Positions 8,707-16,785 of a stretch of 64,000 bases of DNA are shown here, piece by piece. The number at the start of each line of letters is the position of its first letter. The first letter of the stretch is position 1. The DNA is from Thermoproteota archaeon (GTDB taxonomy: Archaea; Korarchaeota; Korarchaeia; Korarchaeales; Korarchaeaceae), in the NCBI GenBank assembly GCA_027491395.1, contig JAOZFI010000006.1:62001-126000 (forward strand), read 5' to 3'. The translations under genes and the position numbers were made by a program. The notes under the pieces are model-generated. The model was given only the letters and a program-made list of their open reading frames with translations, did not search any database and had not been told where the DNA came from.

Positions 8707-9852
8707 TCAAAGTTCTCCATACTCCTTGAACATCTCCACGAGAATCGGATTTATCTCAACTATTTTCGTTTTACCCACGGAGGTTCTCCTCACCACACCT
8801 GCCGAGTCCAATCGCTTCAAAATCCTAGATACCTTGCTTTTAGAGAAGCCCGTGAGTTCAGGGAGATCCTTCTGCTCGATTTTCCCCCCTTTCTCTAGTA
8901 TTATATCCAGTATACTGCGTTCATCCCTGTCAAGCCTCTCCACCAGCTCCTTGTACTGTTCCAATGTCTCATCATCTAAAACTATCTCCTCAGGCGAGGA
9001 ACCAGACCATCCCTCCAATTTGGGTTTCCTTGATGCTCTCTTGTAGAGCATGAATGCTGCCCCTCCCGTTATAGCGTTCGATCCTAGAATGGCCAACAGT
9101 AGCTCCGTGAGAGGTAGCCCTCTATCCACACCGTTTGACGGTGTAGTATTGGTGATGACTATCGTCTCTTCGCTTTTGGGAGGTAGAGTTTCTCCCTCTA
9201 CTCTAAATACTATGCTGAAGTCCCATGCGTTTCCTCTCGGTAGAGGGAAGGGTTTCCACAATGCTGTCAGCCTCTCCGATAGGGGATCCATCTCCACGGC
9301 ACCGGAAGTTCCTATCTTGGTTATGGCAGCTCCGTATGGAAGCAATATCCTCATCGTAGACCTGTTGTATTCTACGGTAGCATTGGGCATGTAGAATCGA
9401 TATACTAGCCTATACGTGTTGTCTTTAACCCTAACTAGTATGGTGTTCGGCTTGAACATGAAGGAGAATGTGATATTCCTTACATCACCTGGCCTCATCT
9501 CCTTTCCGAATTTTACCAGTATGACGTCGGCATAGGACTTCGTTTCGATCTTACTCACGGAGATGTCCCCTGAGAGCGGCCTCAGATTCTCTATGCCTTT
9601 ATACGGGTTCTCTATGACTATACCCACCGGAAGTACCGGGAACATTAGGGAGTTAACGCTACCATTGTACTCTTCATCGACAACGATCTCAGCAGTGATC
9701 GTTACCTTAACAGACGTATTCTCATAAAGCTCCGTGCTAACATTCATTTTATTTATAGTCACACCAGCGACGGGTCCTCCAGCGGAGTGGAAACTCAACT
9801 GGGCCATTATGAGTAGGAGTATTCCTGTTAGTATCGTTGCGTTTTGTTTCAT
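8707..9852 (-). CDS. Membrane-anchored winged-helix regulator (COG2512-like)
   Basis: A 381 aa protein with four visible parts. An N-terminal signal or anchor segment spans residues 1-24. An extracellular beta-rich region with several NxT/NxS sites spans about 30-235. One transmembrane helix lies at 248-270. A cytoplasmic tail ends in a winged helix-turn-helix (about 305-367) with LPELTGFSKSKVSRILKRL as the recognition part. This architecture is that of the archaeal membrane-associated transcription regulators grouped in COG2512, which may pass an outside signal to DNA. The target is unknown. It is monocistronic, with its stop only 7 bases from the end of convergent tRNA-Leu(CAA). Confidence 0.8.
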   Translation of the reverse strand: MKQNATILTGILLLIMAQLSFHSAGGPVAGVTINKMNVSTELYENTSVKVTITAEIVVDEEYNGSVNSLMFPVLPVGIVIENPYKGIENLRPLSGDISVSKIETKSYADVILVKFGKEMRPGDVRNITFSFMFKPNTILVRVKDNTYRLVYRFYMPNATVEYNRSTMRILLPYGAAITKIGTSGAVEMDPLSERLTALWKPFPLPRGNAWDFSIVFRVEGETLPPKSEETIVITNTTPSNGVDRGLPLTELLLAILGSNAITGGAAFMLYKRASRKPKLEGWSGSSPEEIVLDDETLEQYKELVERLDRDERSILDIILEKGGKIEQKDLPELTGFSKSKVSRILKRLDSAGVVRRTSVGKTKIVEINPILVEMFKEYGEL

Positions 9853-9940
9853 AAGCTCTTCACCTTTTTATGGCTACCTAAGGGGGAACCTAGGAAAACA
9901 TTATTAAACTATCACGGCTCTAGTCGATGGGAGACCTGAC

Positions 9941-10366
9941 TTGAAGACAAATCCCCCCATTTTTCAGCATGTAGTGGATTGGGTTAGGAAATTGAACTCT
10001 AGAGCGTCCTTTTCTGATGTAGAGGTTATAGTAGAGGGCCCACGGGATGAAGCTGCTTTAGAGGATATAGGTGTTCACGCTACCTTCACACACGCCTCTC
10101 GGCTGATCAGGGAAATCAGAGATCTGGGAGAGGCTAGAGTGATAGGCAGGACTTTTATCATACTCACGGATTTTGATACGGAAGGATCAGATTTACACGA
10201 TAGATTGAAGAGAATAATCACAGAAATGGGGGGAAAAGTAGATGAATTTCCCAGAAGCTACTATAGGTCTATAGGTCTGCCCCCTTTGGTGGAGGAGGTA
10301 AGTGGCTTCCTGAAGAGGAGGGTCGTGGATTGGAGTATACTAATCGAAGGTTGGCGATCAGAGTAA
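9941..10366 (+). CDS. Small Toprim-domain protein
   Basis: A 141 aa protein with the Toprim fold motifs. The first is VIVEGPRDEAAL with the conserved Glu at residue 32. The second is FIILTDFDTEG with the Asp-x-Asp pair at 77 and 79. Toprim domains bind Mg2+ in primases, topoisomerases and the 5S rRNA nuclease RNase M5. Stand-alone archaeal versions of this size are uncharacterised and may be nucleases. The start is TTG at 9941. A TTATTAAAC element at about 9901-9909 fits a short-leader transcript. It overlaps the following UPF0201 gene by 37 bases, so the two are coupled. Confidence 0.8.
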   Translation: MKTNPPIFQHVVDWVRKLNSRASFSDVEVIVEGPRDEAALEDIGVHATFTHASRLIREIRDLGEARVIGRTFIILTDFDTEGSDLHDRLKRIITEMGGKVDEFPRSYYRSIGLPPLVEEVSGFLKRRVVDWSILIEGWRSE

Positions 10367-10836
10367 CACTGGTAGCTGAAGTCTACCCGACTGAAGACAT
10401 CAAAAGAGTCCTCCAGGCTATGAACACCATAATCCCTTTCAGCGAGGAGGTCGATGATGTTGATATAGAGGAGGAAGGACGAAGGAAGCTGATAAAAGTG
10501 AGGAAGGAGGGTCATGAAGCGCTAATTAAGCTGAGATCGGCCTTTAGGAATAACAGGATACTAGATACTGCGAGAAGTCTGCTCATGACGAGGAGAGGAA
10601 ATCTAAGAGCCTTGAAATTCCACAAACAAGCAGCATACGTGGGTAAGGTGAGGCTTTGCGATGAGGACGAGATGTCTCCCCTGGGTGTGATATCTCTCAT
10701 CATAAATTACGAAGGAGACGCCCAAACACTGGCCGACTGGCTCGCTCCCAAAACGGAGAGGGGGAGGCCCATTAAGGAGGCCACCACTCACGAACTGCTC
10801 TACGGAAGAACTACCTCATCAGAGATCGACGGTTAG
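10330..10836 (+). CDS. UPF0201 family protein
   Basis: A 168 aa protein matching the archaeal UPF0201/COG1931 family by its N-terminal IRVTLVAEVYPTED strand, the central FRNNRILDTARSLL helix, the HKQAAYVGKV segment and the terminal DWLAPKTERGRPI. Known structures of the family resemble ribosomal protein L5, so RNA binding is possible, but function is not known. The TTG at 10330 is preceded by GAGGAGGG at a good distance. A second TTG at 10351 would begin nearer the conserved strand. It overlaps the Toprim gene upstream and the end of convergent RNase Z downstream by 18 bases. Confidence 0.8.
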   Translation: MEYTNRRLAIRVTLVAEVYPTEDIKRVLQAMNTIIPFSEEVDDVDIEEEGRRKLIKVRKEGHEALIKLRSAFRNNRILDTARSLLMTRRGNLRALKFHKQAAYVGKVRLCDEDEMSPLGVISLIINYEGDAQTLADWLAPKTERGRPIKEATTHELLYGRTTSSEIDG

Positions 10837-11727
10837 AAAATCCCGAGCAGCCATAACTTGTCCACTATAAGCTTTAGCGGCCTCCTCTTCGAACCTAACT
10901 AGATCTTCCTCCCTGTATCTGGCGCTGAAGTGCGTCAGGATTAACCTCTTGACGCCAGCAGCCTCCGCAATCTTACCAGCCTCTAGTGCGGTGCTATGCC
11001 CGGTAGCTACAGCCCTCTCCCTTAACTCATCGAGGTAGGTGGCCTCGTGTATCAAAGCATCAGCTCCCCTTGCCGCAGATATGACCGATTCGGTCGGTCT
11101 CGTATCGGATGAATATACGAGGATGGCTCCTCTGCGGGGCGGGCCCATAACGTCCTGGGGCCTCACAATCCTACCATCGGGTAGCTTTACAGAGAATCCC
11201 CTCTGGAGAACGCTTCTTAATACCAAAGGAACGCCGAGCTCATCTGCCTTCACAGGATCGAATCTCCCCGGTCTATCTCTCTCTCTGATCCTGACGCCAT
11301 AGGTCTCGAATCCAGCATGGTCGACGGGGAAGAACTCCACGGTGAACTTACCTAGTTCTATGGACTTGGAGATCTCTATCTCCCTGAATACCACCTTGAA
11401 CTGTGGTTTAGAGCCGGTCTTCTCCTCAACCTCCTCCAGTATGTAACGCAAATCCTTAGGTCCTATTACTAGGAGCTCAGAACCCTTTCGCAGTATGCTC
11501 AGTGACTGGATCATAGGCATAATCCCGAAAAAGTGATCTCCATGGAGGTGAGTTATGATCACCTTGTCTATCTTCATTAAGCTCTCTCTGGCCTTGATCA
11601 ACTGCCTCTGAGTACCTTCACCGCAGTCCAATAGAAGAGAATCTCCTGATGTCTTCACAAGGATGGCAGGCAATCCTCTGTCGTCCGTAGGTACCGCTGA
11701 ACTCGTTCCGAGGAACCTCACCTTCAC
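10819..11727 (-). CDS. rnz: Ribonuclease Z
   Basis: Endonuclease that removes the 3' trailer of pre-tRNAs. Metallo-beta-lactamase fold with KVRFLGTSSAVPT at the N terminus, the zinc motif HLHGDH at residues 60-65 from the chosen start, and the late motifs SSDTRPTE and LTHFSARY. GTG at 11727 was chosen because it forms a GTGA overlap with the stop of the upstream methyltransferase and places KVRFLG directly after the start, as in homologues. The length is then 302 aa. A longer form from 11748 is possible. It clusters with the tRNA-G10 methyltransferase, linking two tRNA maturation steps. Confidence 0.95.
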   Translation of the reverse strand: MKVRFLGTSSAVPTDDRGLPAILVKTSGDSLLLDCGEGTQRQLIKARESLMKIDKVIITHLHGDHFFGIMPMIQSLSILRKGSELLVIGPKDLRYILEEVEEKTGSKPQFKVVFREIEISKSIELGKFTVEFFPVDHAGFETYGVRIRERDRPGRFDPVKADELGVPLVLRSVLQRGFSVKLPDGRIVRPQDVMGPPRRGAILVYSSDTRPTESVISAARGADALIHEATYLDELRERAVATGHSTALEAGKIAEAAGVKRLILTHFSARYREEDLVRFEEEAAKAYSGQVMAARDFLTVDL

Positions 11728-12761
11728 TCTCCCATCCTCGCTACCCATATCCTCCTAACGAGGGACCTGTGCTCCCTCACATCAAAATATTCGACTACCT
11801 CAAATCCACTCCTGCTGAAATCGTCCTCACTCAGATGATTCACGGGGACTGAGATCGTCATCCATCCGTTCTCCTTCAGATATGCTGGGGCCTTTCTTAC
11901 AAAATCTTTGGCCAAATCTTCAGGCAATCTGCCCACAGCCGAGCTCATCCTCCCATAGGGCGGATCCGTAACTATGCGATCCGCCCTCTCCTCCAACGCA
12001 AGACTTAGCGCATCTCCGACCATCAGCTTGAAACCATCTAGGAAACCATAGGCTATGAGGTTGTTCTTGGCCTCTATAACTCTACTTTCGCTTATATCGG
12101 CACCTACCAAGCGAGCACCGATAGATAACACCTCAAGGGCTATGCCCCCAACCCCCAAGAAAGGATCCAGTACTAGATCTCCCTCACGAGTCCTCGCTAG
12201 ATTCACCATAGCCCTAGCTAGGGTAGGTCTCATGGAAGCCGGATGGACGAAAGGTCGTGCAGCAACCTCCTTTATCTTGAAAGATGTTCTGTCCACCTCG
12301 ACCTCCTTAACGTAGATCACCAGCAGCCCAGAGGTCATCACTATCACTACCTCGGAATTGGGGTTGGTGAGGTCTACCTTGGAACAGGGATTACCCCTCA
12401 GTACCCATCCACCGACCTCCCTCTCCACCTCCACACGTTTTAATTCGCTGCAGCATCCCTTTACCCTAATAGCAGTAGCTCTGAACCTCTTGCCGACTCT
12501 GGGCGGATCGATCCTCTTCAACTCCTGTGGAAAGTCGGCCGGGTTGAGAGCGGCTAAGAACCTTCCTATGGACCTAGTGTATGCGAGTCTAGCCGCTACC
12601 TTCCTCATGAGTGAGCTGGGGAGATCTCCCACATCTAAAACCAGCAGTGAGTCCAAGTCCAAATGGGTCTCGAACATTACATTGAACGATTCCAAGACAG
12701 CCTTTACCTCGGCCTTGGGAAGGGATGGGTGCTCACCTGACAGATGAAATGCTATCTTCAA
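11724..12761 (-). CDS. tRNA (guanine-N2)-dimethyltransferase, Trm-G10 type
   Basis: A 345 aa protein with an N-terminal THUMP-like RNA-binding region and a C-terminal Rossmann methyltransferase. It has VLDPFLGVGGIALE (residues 198-210) for SAM binding and DPPYG at 266-270 for N2-guanine chemistry. This order is that of COG1041, the archaeal Trm11-like enzyme that makes m2,2G10 in tRNA. It is coupled to rnz downstream by a 4-base overlap, and its 5' end overlaps nog1 by 29 bases. The short extra cysteines (Cys103, Cys104, Cys126) are unassigned. Confidence 0.9.
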   Translation of the reverse strand: MKIAFHLSGEHPSLPKAEVKAVLESFNVMFETHLDLDSLLVLDVGDLPSSLMRKVAARLAYTRSIGRFLAALNPADFPQELKRIDPPRVGKRFRATAIRVKGCCSELKRVEVEREVGGWVLRGNPCSKVDLTNPNSEVVIVMTSGLLVIYVKEVEVDRTSFKIKEVAARPFVHPASMRPTLARAMVNLARTREGDLVLDPFLGVGGIALEVLSIGARLVGADISESRVIEAKNNLIAYGFLDGFKLMVGDALSLALEERADRIVTDPPYGRMSSAVGRLPEDLAKDFVRKAPAYLKENGWMTISVPVNHLSEDDFSRSGFEVVEYFDVREHRSLVRRIWVARMGE

Positions 12762-13791
12762 TTTGCCTTCCTCCCAGCTTTGATCTAACGGTTCTCAACA
12801 GCTCCTCTATTCCGAAACCCTTCTCTGCAGATATCTCCATGAATTCGGCCCCCTCCCTTACCAAGAAGTTTCTAGTCTCGGAGAACTTATCTAGATAGTC
12901 ACTTTCCATATCTATCTTATTGATCACGGCAACTATCTCCCCAGAAAAGTTAGCCACGATGTCCTTGAACAGGGACCTCTGTTCGTCTAGCGCATAGCCA
13001 CAAGTCTCAGTGGGATCGAACAAATACAGGACCAAACCACTCACATGCTTAAGGGCCACTATAGCCTGCATCTCTATCCTATTTCTCTTGGAGAGAGGTC
13101 TATCCAACAAACCAGGGGTGTCGATGAACTGGACCCTCCCAACGCCCTCCAAATCCCGGTGTCCTATGATGATGCCTTTGGTGGTAAAAGGATATGGGGC
13201 TATCTCAGGTTCCTTGGTGGTAATCTTGGAAAGAAGTGTGCTCTTTCCCGTGTTGGGCATGCCAGCTATTATTACAGAGGGCAGAGCAGGATCAAAATCC
13301 GGTAGATTCCTGAGCTTCGGTGTTACTCCTCTCAAGAAGTCCAATTCGGGCTTGATCCTCTTCAATACGGACGATATTCTACCTGCCGCCTCCCTTCTGA
13401 GGGTCGCCATGCGTTCAGGATCCTCTGTCCAATTTATCTTGGAGATGTAGGATCTGGAGATCCTCGAGATTGTCTTAGAGGCCCATTTAACGGCGCCTAG
13501 AGCATGTCTCACTTGATCTACACCAGCCAAGACGTCCAAAAGTTCTCTATAGAAGGGATCTAACCTTTCCACGCTGGGGAAGGACTTCACCACCTTATCT
13601 AGCCTGCTAACCACCGTGTCGGAAATCGTCTGAATTCTAGATATTTCCCTAGATCTGTAAATCGCTATCCTGTCCCCTCTCCTTGACACAGGCTTGGGTT
13701 TCTTGAATGCCCTCCTGAAGGAGATGTCTAGCAGTTCATCCACGCTAAGAGGGACTACGGCCCTCCTGAAGGGATTAGGCAATTTTATCAA
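12733..13791 (-). CDS. Nog1-type GTPase, ribosome assembly
   Basis: GTPase of the NOG1/COG1084 family, whose eukaryotic member acts in 60S ribosome biogenesis. It has an N-terminal helical domain of about 150 residues, followed by the G domain with GMPNTGKSTLL (G1), PYPFTTKGI (G2), DTPGLLDRP (G3) and NKID (G4). The TTG at 13791 was chosen because it shares bases with the upstream stop (TTGA) and puts LPNPFRR near the N terminus, as in relatives. The length is 352 aa. It lies in the leftward tRNA/ribosome maturation cluster. Confidence 0.9.
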   Translation of the reverse strand: MIKLPNPFRRAVVPLSVDELLDISFRRAFKKPKPVSRRGDRIAIYRSREISRIQTISDTVVSRLDKVVKSFPSVERLDPFYRELLDVLAGVDQVRHALGAVKWASKTISRISRSYISKINWTEDPERMATLRREAAGRISSVLKRIKPELDFLRGVTPKLRNLPDFDPALPSVIIAGMPNTGKSTLLSKITTKEPEIAPYPFTTKGIIIGHRDLEGVGRVQFIDTPGLLDRPLSKRNRIEMQAIVALKHVSGLVLYLFDPTETCGYALDEQRSLFKDIVANFSGEIVAVINKIDMESDYLDKFSETRNFLVREGAEFMEISAEKGFGIEELLRTVRSKLGGRQIEDSISSVR

Positions 13792-14924
13792 CTCAGGAAG
13801 AATAAGAGGACATTGTATATCAGCATTAGCGCGATAGGCGCTGACATGGCCCATGTTAGCTTGCGGGCCAGCTCCTCATCGCCCAAATACATGGTAAGTA
13901 TCTCTGAGAGGACCAATCCCCCGTCCAAAGGTAACATAGGCAGGGCATTGAGGCCAGCCAGTCCCAGATTGAACATGATCAGGAACCCAAGCAGCTCTAT
14001 CAGCTGGATTGCTACCCCGGTCGGCATAGGGACTATGGGATCGAAGTAGGGCACCCTCGATAGCATCACCCCTAAGAAGGGTGAGCTCGGATCGTCAGGC
14101 CTAGATCCCAGCCTCACCCTGTAGGTGCCCCTATCAGTGACGACATCCACCTCCTGACCAGGTCTCAGCTTTTCAAGTGCCTTCACCAAACTAGAGAAAT
14201 CCCTAACCCTGTAACCACCTATCTGCCTTATGACAACTCCATCCGGGAGTATCCCGTGGGATGGTCCGTCCTCTATAACCTCCTGAACATACACACCAGA
14301 AGGATGGGACATCCCTGGGAATATCGAGAAACCCGGGAATATGATCATGGCCAGAAGGAGAGCCACGAAGAACGTAGCGAAGTTCATGAAGATCCCGGCC
14401 GAATAGACGCCCATCCTCTTAAGAGGCTCTAGTTTCTTGAGTATCTCCTCATCCGGCTCTACAAAGGCACCTAACAGGACAAATAGAACGAAAAAAGCTA
14501 TCTTCCTGATGGGGACCCCGAAGTACCAGCTGGCAGCAGCATGTCCAAATTCATGCACGGCTAATATCACGAATATGGAGATCAGGAGGGGAGCGGATAT
14601 GTCGAAGGTGACCCCCGGTATCACAGGGGCTATCTGGGCGACCTTCGGACCGAATAAGGTGTCTATGGTTATTTTGACGAGGAATATGAGGAATAACGAG
14701 GAGGAGATCAGGAGAGCACCAATCCCGACCTTATATAGGGGACCGACGAACCTAGCCAATCCTCCTATGATCCCCCTGAAGCTCTCCGGCTTGAAGGAGA
14801 ACTCCAAGTAGAAGACACCCATCTTAGCCCTCTCCCCTCCGAGATAACGGTTCAATAAGAGGCCAGCAAGGTAAGCCACAGCCCAAAATACGAGGAAGTT
14901 CACTAGGAAACCTTGGGATATCAA
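13788..14924 (-). CDS. Site-2-protease-like membrane metalloprotease (M50) with PDZ
   Basis: An intramembrane protease of about 378 aa with several hydrophobic helices. The zinc motif HEFGH is at residues 124-128. A PDZ-like domain lies in the middle (from about GVYVQEVIEDGPSHGILPDG). The second metal motif LPMLPLDGG lies in a C-terminal helix. Such enzymes cleave transmembrane helices of signalling or membrane proteins. The start is TTG at 14924, 7 bases after the preceding M20 stop. Its substrate is unknown. The two secreted peptidases in this window have anchors, but no link is shown. Confidence 0.88.
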   Translation of the reverse strand: MISQGFLVNFLVFWAVAYLAGLLLNRYLGGERAKMGVFYLEFSFKPESFRGIIGGLARFVGPLYKVGIGALLISSSLFLIFLVKITIDTLFGPKVAQIAPVIPGVTFDISAPLLISIFVILAVHEFGHAAASWYFGVPIRKIAFFVLFVLLGAFVEPDEEILKKLEPLKRMGVYSAGIFMNFATFFVALLLAMIIFPGFSIFPGMSHPSGVYVQEVIEDGPSHGILPDGVVIRQIGGYRVRDFSSLVKALEKLRPGQEVDVVTDRGTYRVRLGSRPDDPSSPFLGVMLSRVPYFDPIVPMPTGVAIQLIELLGFLIMFNLGLAGLNALPMLPLDGGLVLSEILTMYLGDEELARKLTWAMSAPIALMLIYNVLLFFLS

Positions 14925-14930
14925 GACGGA

Positions 14931-16055
14931 TCAACCCTTCAAGAGGTGCGCCAAGAACTCCGCCATCTCATACACGGAGGGGAGCTTGACGTACTCATCC
15001 GCTGAGTGGTGATTACCCCCCTCAGGCCCCAGTATAATGGGCTTAATGCTAGCCATCTTGTAGAGGTAATTGGCATCAGAGACCGTCCTGTAAACGTCCG
15101 TCTCAAGACGCCCTCCAAACACATTCTCTGCAACTTCTTGCACTTTCTTAACGAATTCATCATCCTCAGGAAGTTCATAGGGCTCCATGAAGGGAGTAGG
15201 CCTCTTCATTAGGGATATCTTGATTTTGGCCCTCAACTCAGGTGTCTTCCTTAGATGGTCCATGAACTTCTTTCTTATAACACCCGGATCGTTACCGGGC
15301 GGGTAATGCCTATCCAGCCTGACCAGACATCTGTCCGGATGGGCCATTACCAGCTCCGGAGACTTTATACTCAAGGGAGCTACGCTACCGCCTATTCCAT
15401 CGACCTTAGGCAGGTCCACAGCCCACAGAATGACCTTAGCTGCTTCTATGACGGCGTTTATACCGGCCTCCTCAGTCCCAGGCGCTGCCAATCCCTTTAC
15501 GTCGACATCGAATACGAACCTGCCGAATGCTCCCCTGAAGAGCTTCTTATTGGTCGGTCCGGCCACGATGGCCTCACTGACTCGCGGCAGGATACCACTC
15601 CTCAGGAGCTCGTAGGTCCCCCTGCTGAAACCCTCGGCATCGCATACAGCAGCAAAGACGACTCCCCTACTGTCATCCCATTTTGAGGCAGCTATGAAGG
15701 CCTCTATCATCGCAGCCAGCATTCCCTTGTCGTCAAAAACCCCCAGTCCATAGAGTTTGTCCTCCTCCAGCTCACCCCAGGGATTCTTGGTCCAATTGGA
15801 GTATATCTCGAATGTGTCGGTGTGGGCAAGGAACAGCAGGTTATCCTGATTTTTCACATTGAGGAAGGCCACGACGTTACCGGCACAATCTTTGACCGGT
15901 TGGTGGACTACCTTGTCAGCATACCTCGATAGAGTGTCTGTTATGTAGTAAACAGCCTCACCCTCCCTTCCCCTCAAACTCTTTATACCGACTAAATCTA
16001 TCAACAAATTGCGCGTCCTTTCCTGATCCGTAAGGCCCATCTGATCCCCCCTCAT
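14931..16055 (-). CDS. M20 family metallopeptidase/deacylase
   Basis: A 374 aa zinc hydrolase of the ArgE/DapE/CPG2 group. Metal and catalytic motifs are LAHTDTF, YGLGVFDDKG, CDAEGFSRGT and the C-terminal GGNHHSADE. A dimerisation insert lies between. The family contains peptidases, acetylornithine and succinyl-diaminopimelate deacylases, and LysK. The sequence alone does not choose among these, and no arginine or lysine genes are adjacent. ATG at 16055 overlaps the psmB stop (ATGA). A second ATG five codons later lies close behind GGGGGATC. Confidence 0.85.
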   Translation of the reverse strand: MRGDQMGLTDQERTRNLLIDLVGIKSLRGREGEAVYYITDTLSRYADKVVHQPVKDCAGNVVAFLNVKNQDNLLFLAHTDTFEIYSNWTKNPWGELEEDKLYGLGVFDDKGMLAAMIEAFIAASKWDDSRGVVFAAVCDAEGFSRGTYELLRSGILPRVSEAIVAGPTNKKLFRGAFGRFVFDVDVKGLAAPGTEEAGINAVIEAAKVILWAVDLPKVDGIGGSVAPLSIKSPELVMAHPDRCLVRLDRHYPPGNDPGVIRKKFMDHLRKTPELRAKIKISLMKRPTPFMEPYELPEDDEFVKKVQEVAENVFGGRLETDVYRTVSDANYLYKMASIKPIILGPEGGNHHSADEYVKLPSVYEMAEFLAHLLKG

Positions 16056-16648
16056 GCCGATCTCAGGGGGATATACAGCTGCCTAGCACCCGATTCGGTA
16101 ATCACCAGCAGGTCCACACCGTCTCCTGACAGGGCGTCCCTCGATATGGCCTCCTTCATTGCCTTCTCAGCTAAAGAAAGGGCTTCCTCTTCACTCAAGT
16201 CCTCCCTATATTCCCTCTCCAAGATACCCGTGGCTATCTGCGCTCCAGTACCTACAGCCGCGAACTTTTCCTCCATAAGCCCTCCAGCAGGATCTAAGAC
16301 TAATATCTTGGGTTCTCCGTCCTCTAAACCACCTACTATAAGCTCAGTGTAGTAAATTCCCCTAAACCTCCCCTGATAGAGAAGCAGAGATAGTAGCTTG
16401 GCGACATTCGTAGGAGAAGCCTTCTTATCCAAATCCAGCTCATACAGAGTCGTGTTGAACTTCACGACATCGACTAACTCTTGGAAGTCGCCAGGAAGTC
16501 CGGCAGTGGAAATACCGACCTTATCATTAACTAGGAACACTTTCTTGGCGGACTTACTGAGGACGAATGTACCGTAAGATACTCTCCTGTCCGCCGCGAG
16601 AACGACACCGCCCTTGAATTTCAAGCCCAGAGCAGTAGCCAGAACCAC
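16052..16648 (-). CDS. psmB: Proteasome beta subunit, Thr1 replaced by Ala
   Basis: N-terminal nucleophile hydrolase fold of the 20S proteasome beta ring. Aligning GLKFKGGVVLAADRRVSYG with active beta subunits puts Asp17, Arg19 and Lys33 (in SKSAKK) in place. Residue 1, however, is the first Ala of ATALG, where active subunits have TTTxG. The likely reading is a structural, non-cleaving beta paralogue. As I recall, one of the Sulfolobus beta subunits also begins ATAxG. GTG at 16648 follows GAGGGGTG and gives 198 aa. Longer frames run through tRNA-Thr and are not plausible. It sits 21 bases behind tRNA-Thr. Confidence 0.9.
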   Translation of the reverse strand: MVLATALGLKFKGGVVLAADRRVSYGTFVLSKSAKKVFLVNDKVGISTAGLPGDFQELVDVVKFNTTLYELDLDKKASPTNVAKLLSLLLYQGRFRGIYYTELIVGGLEDGEPKILVLDPAGGLMEEKFAAVGTGAQIATGILEREYREDLSEEEALSLAEKAMKEAISRDALSGDGVDLLVITESGARQLYIPLRSA

Positions 16649-16669
16649 TGTAACACCCCTCAAGTTAAA

Positions 16670-16747
16670 TGGAGCCCCGGGCGGGATTCGAACCCGCGAC
16701 CTCCGCCTTACCAAGGCGGCGCTCTAACCGAGCTGAGCTACCGGGGC
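16670..16747 (-). tRNA. tRNA-Thr(GGU)
   Basis: Cloverleaf with acceptor GCCCCGG/CCGGGGC, D arm GCTCAGCTCGGTTAGAGC, anticodon stem CCGCC/GGCGG around TTGGTAA (anticodon GGT), T arm CGGGTTCGAATCCCG, discriminator T, and an encoded CCA (16672-16670). There is no intron. A same-strand proteasome gene starts 21 bases after the CCA. Confidence 0.97.
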
Positions 16748-16772
16748 CCACCTCAAACTGTATCCTAATCTC

Positions 16773-16780
16773 TTTATAAA
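16773..16780 (-). promoter_or_regulatory. TATA element of tRNA-Thr (and probably psmB)
   Basis: TTTATAAA on the reverse strand lies about 29 bases upstream of the tRNA-Thr 5' end, just after the stop of the C25-like gene. No separate TATA element is visible between the tRNA and psmB. A shared transcript is therefore likely (inference). Confidence 0.5.
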
Positions 16781-16785
16781 TGCTA

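Noticed and set aside
16649-16714. Longer psmB frame with an arginine-rich N terminus
   Set aside because: These residues are the translation of tRNA-Thr, not protein sequence.
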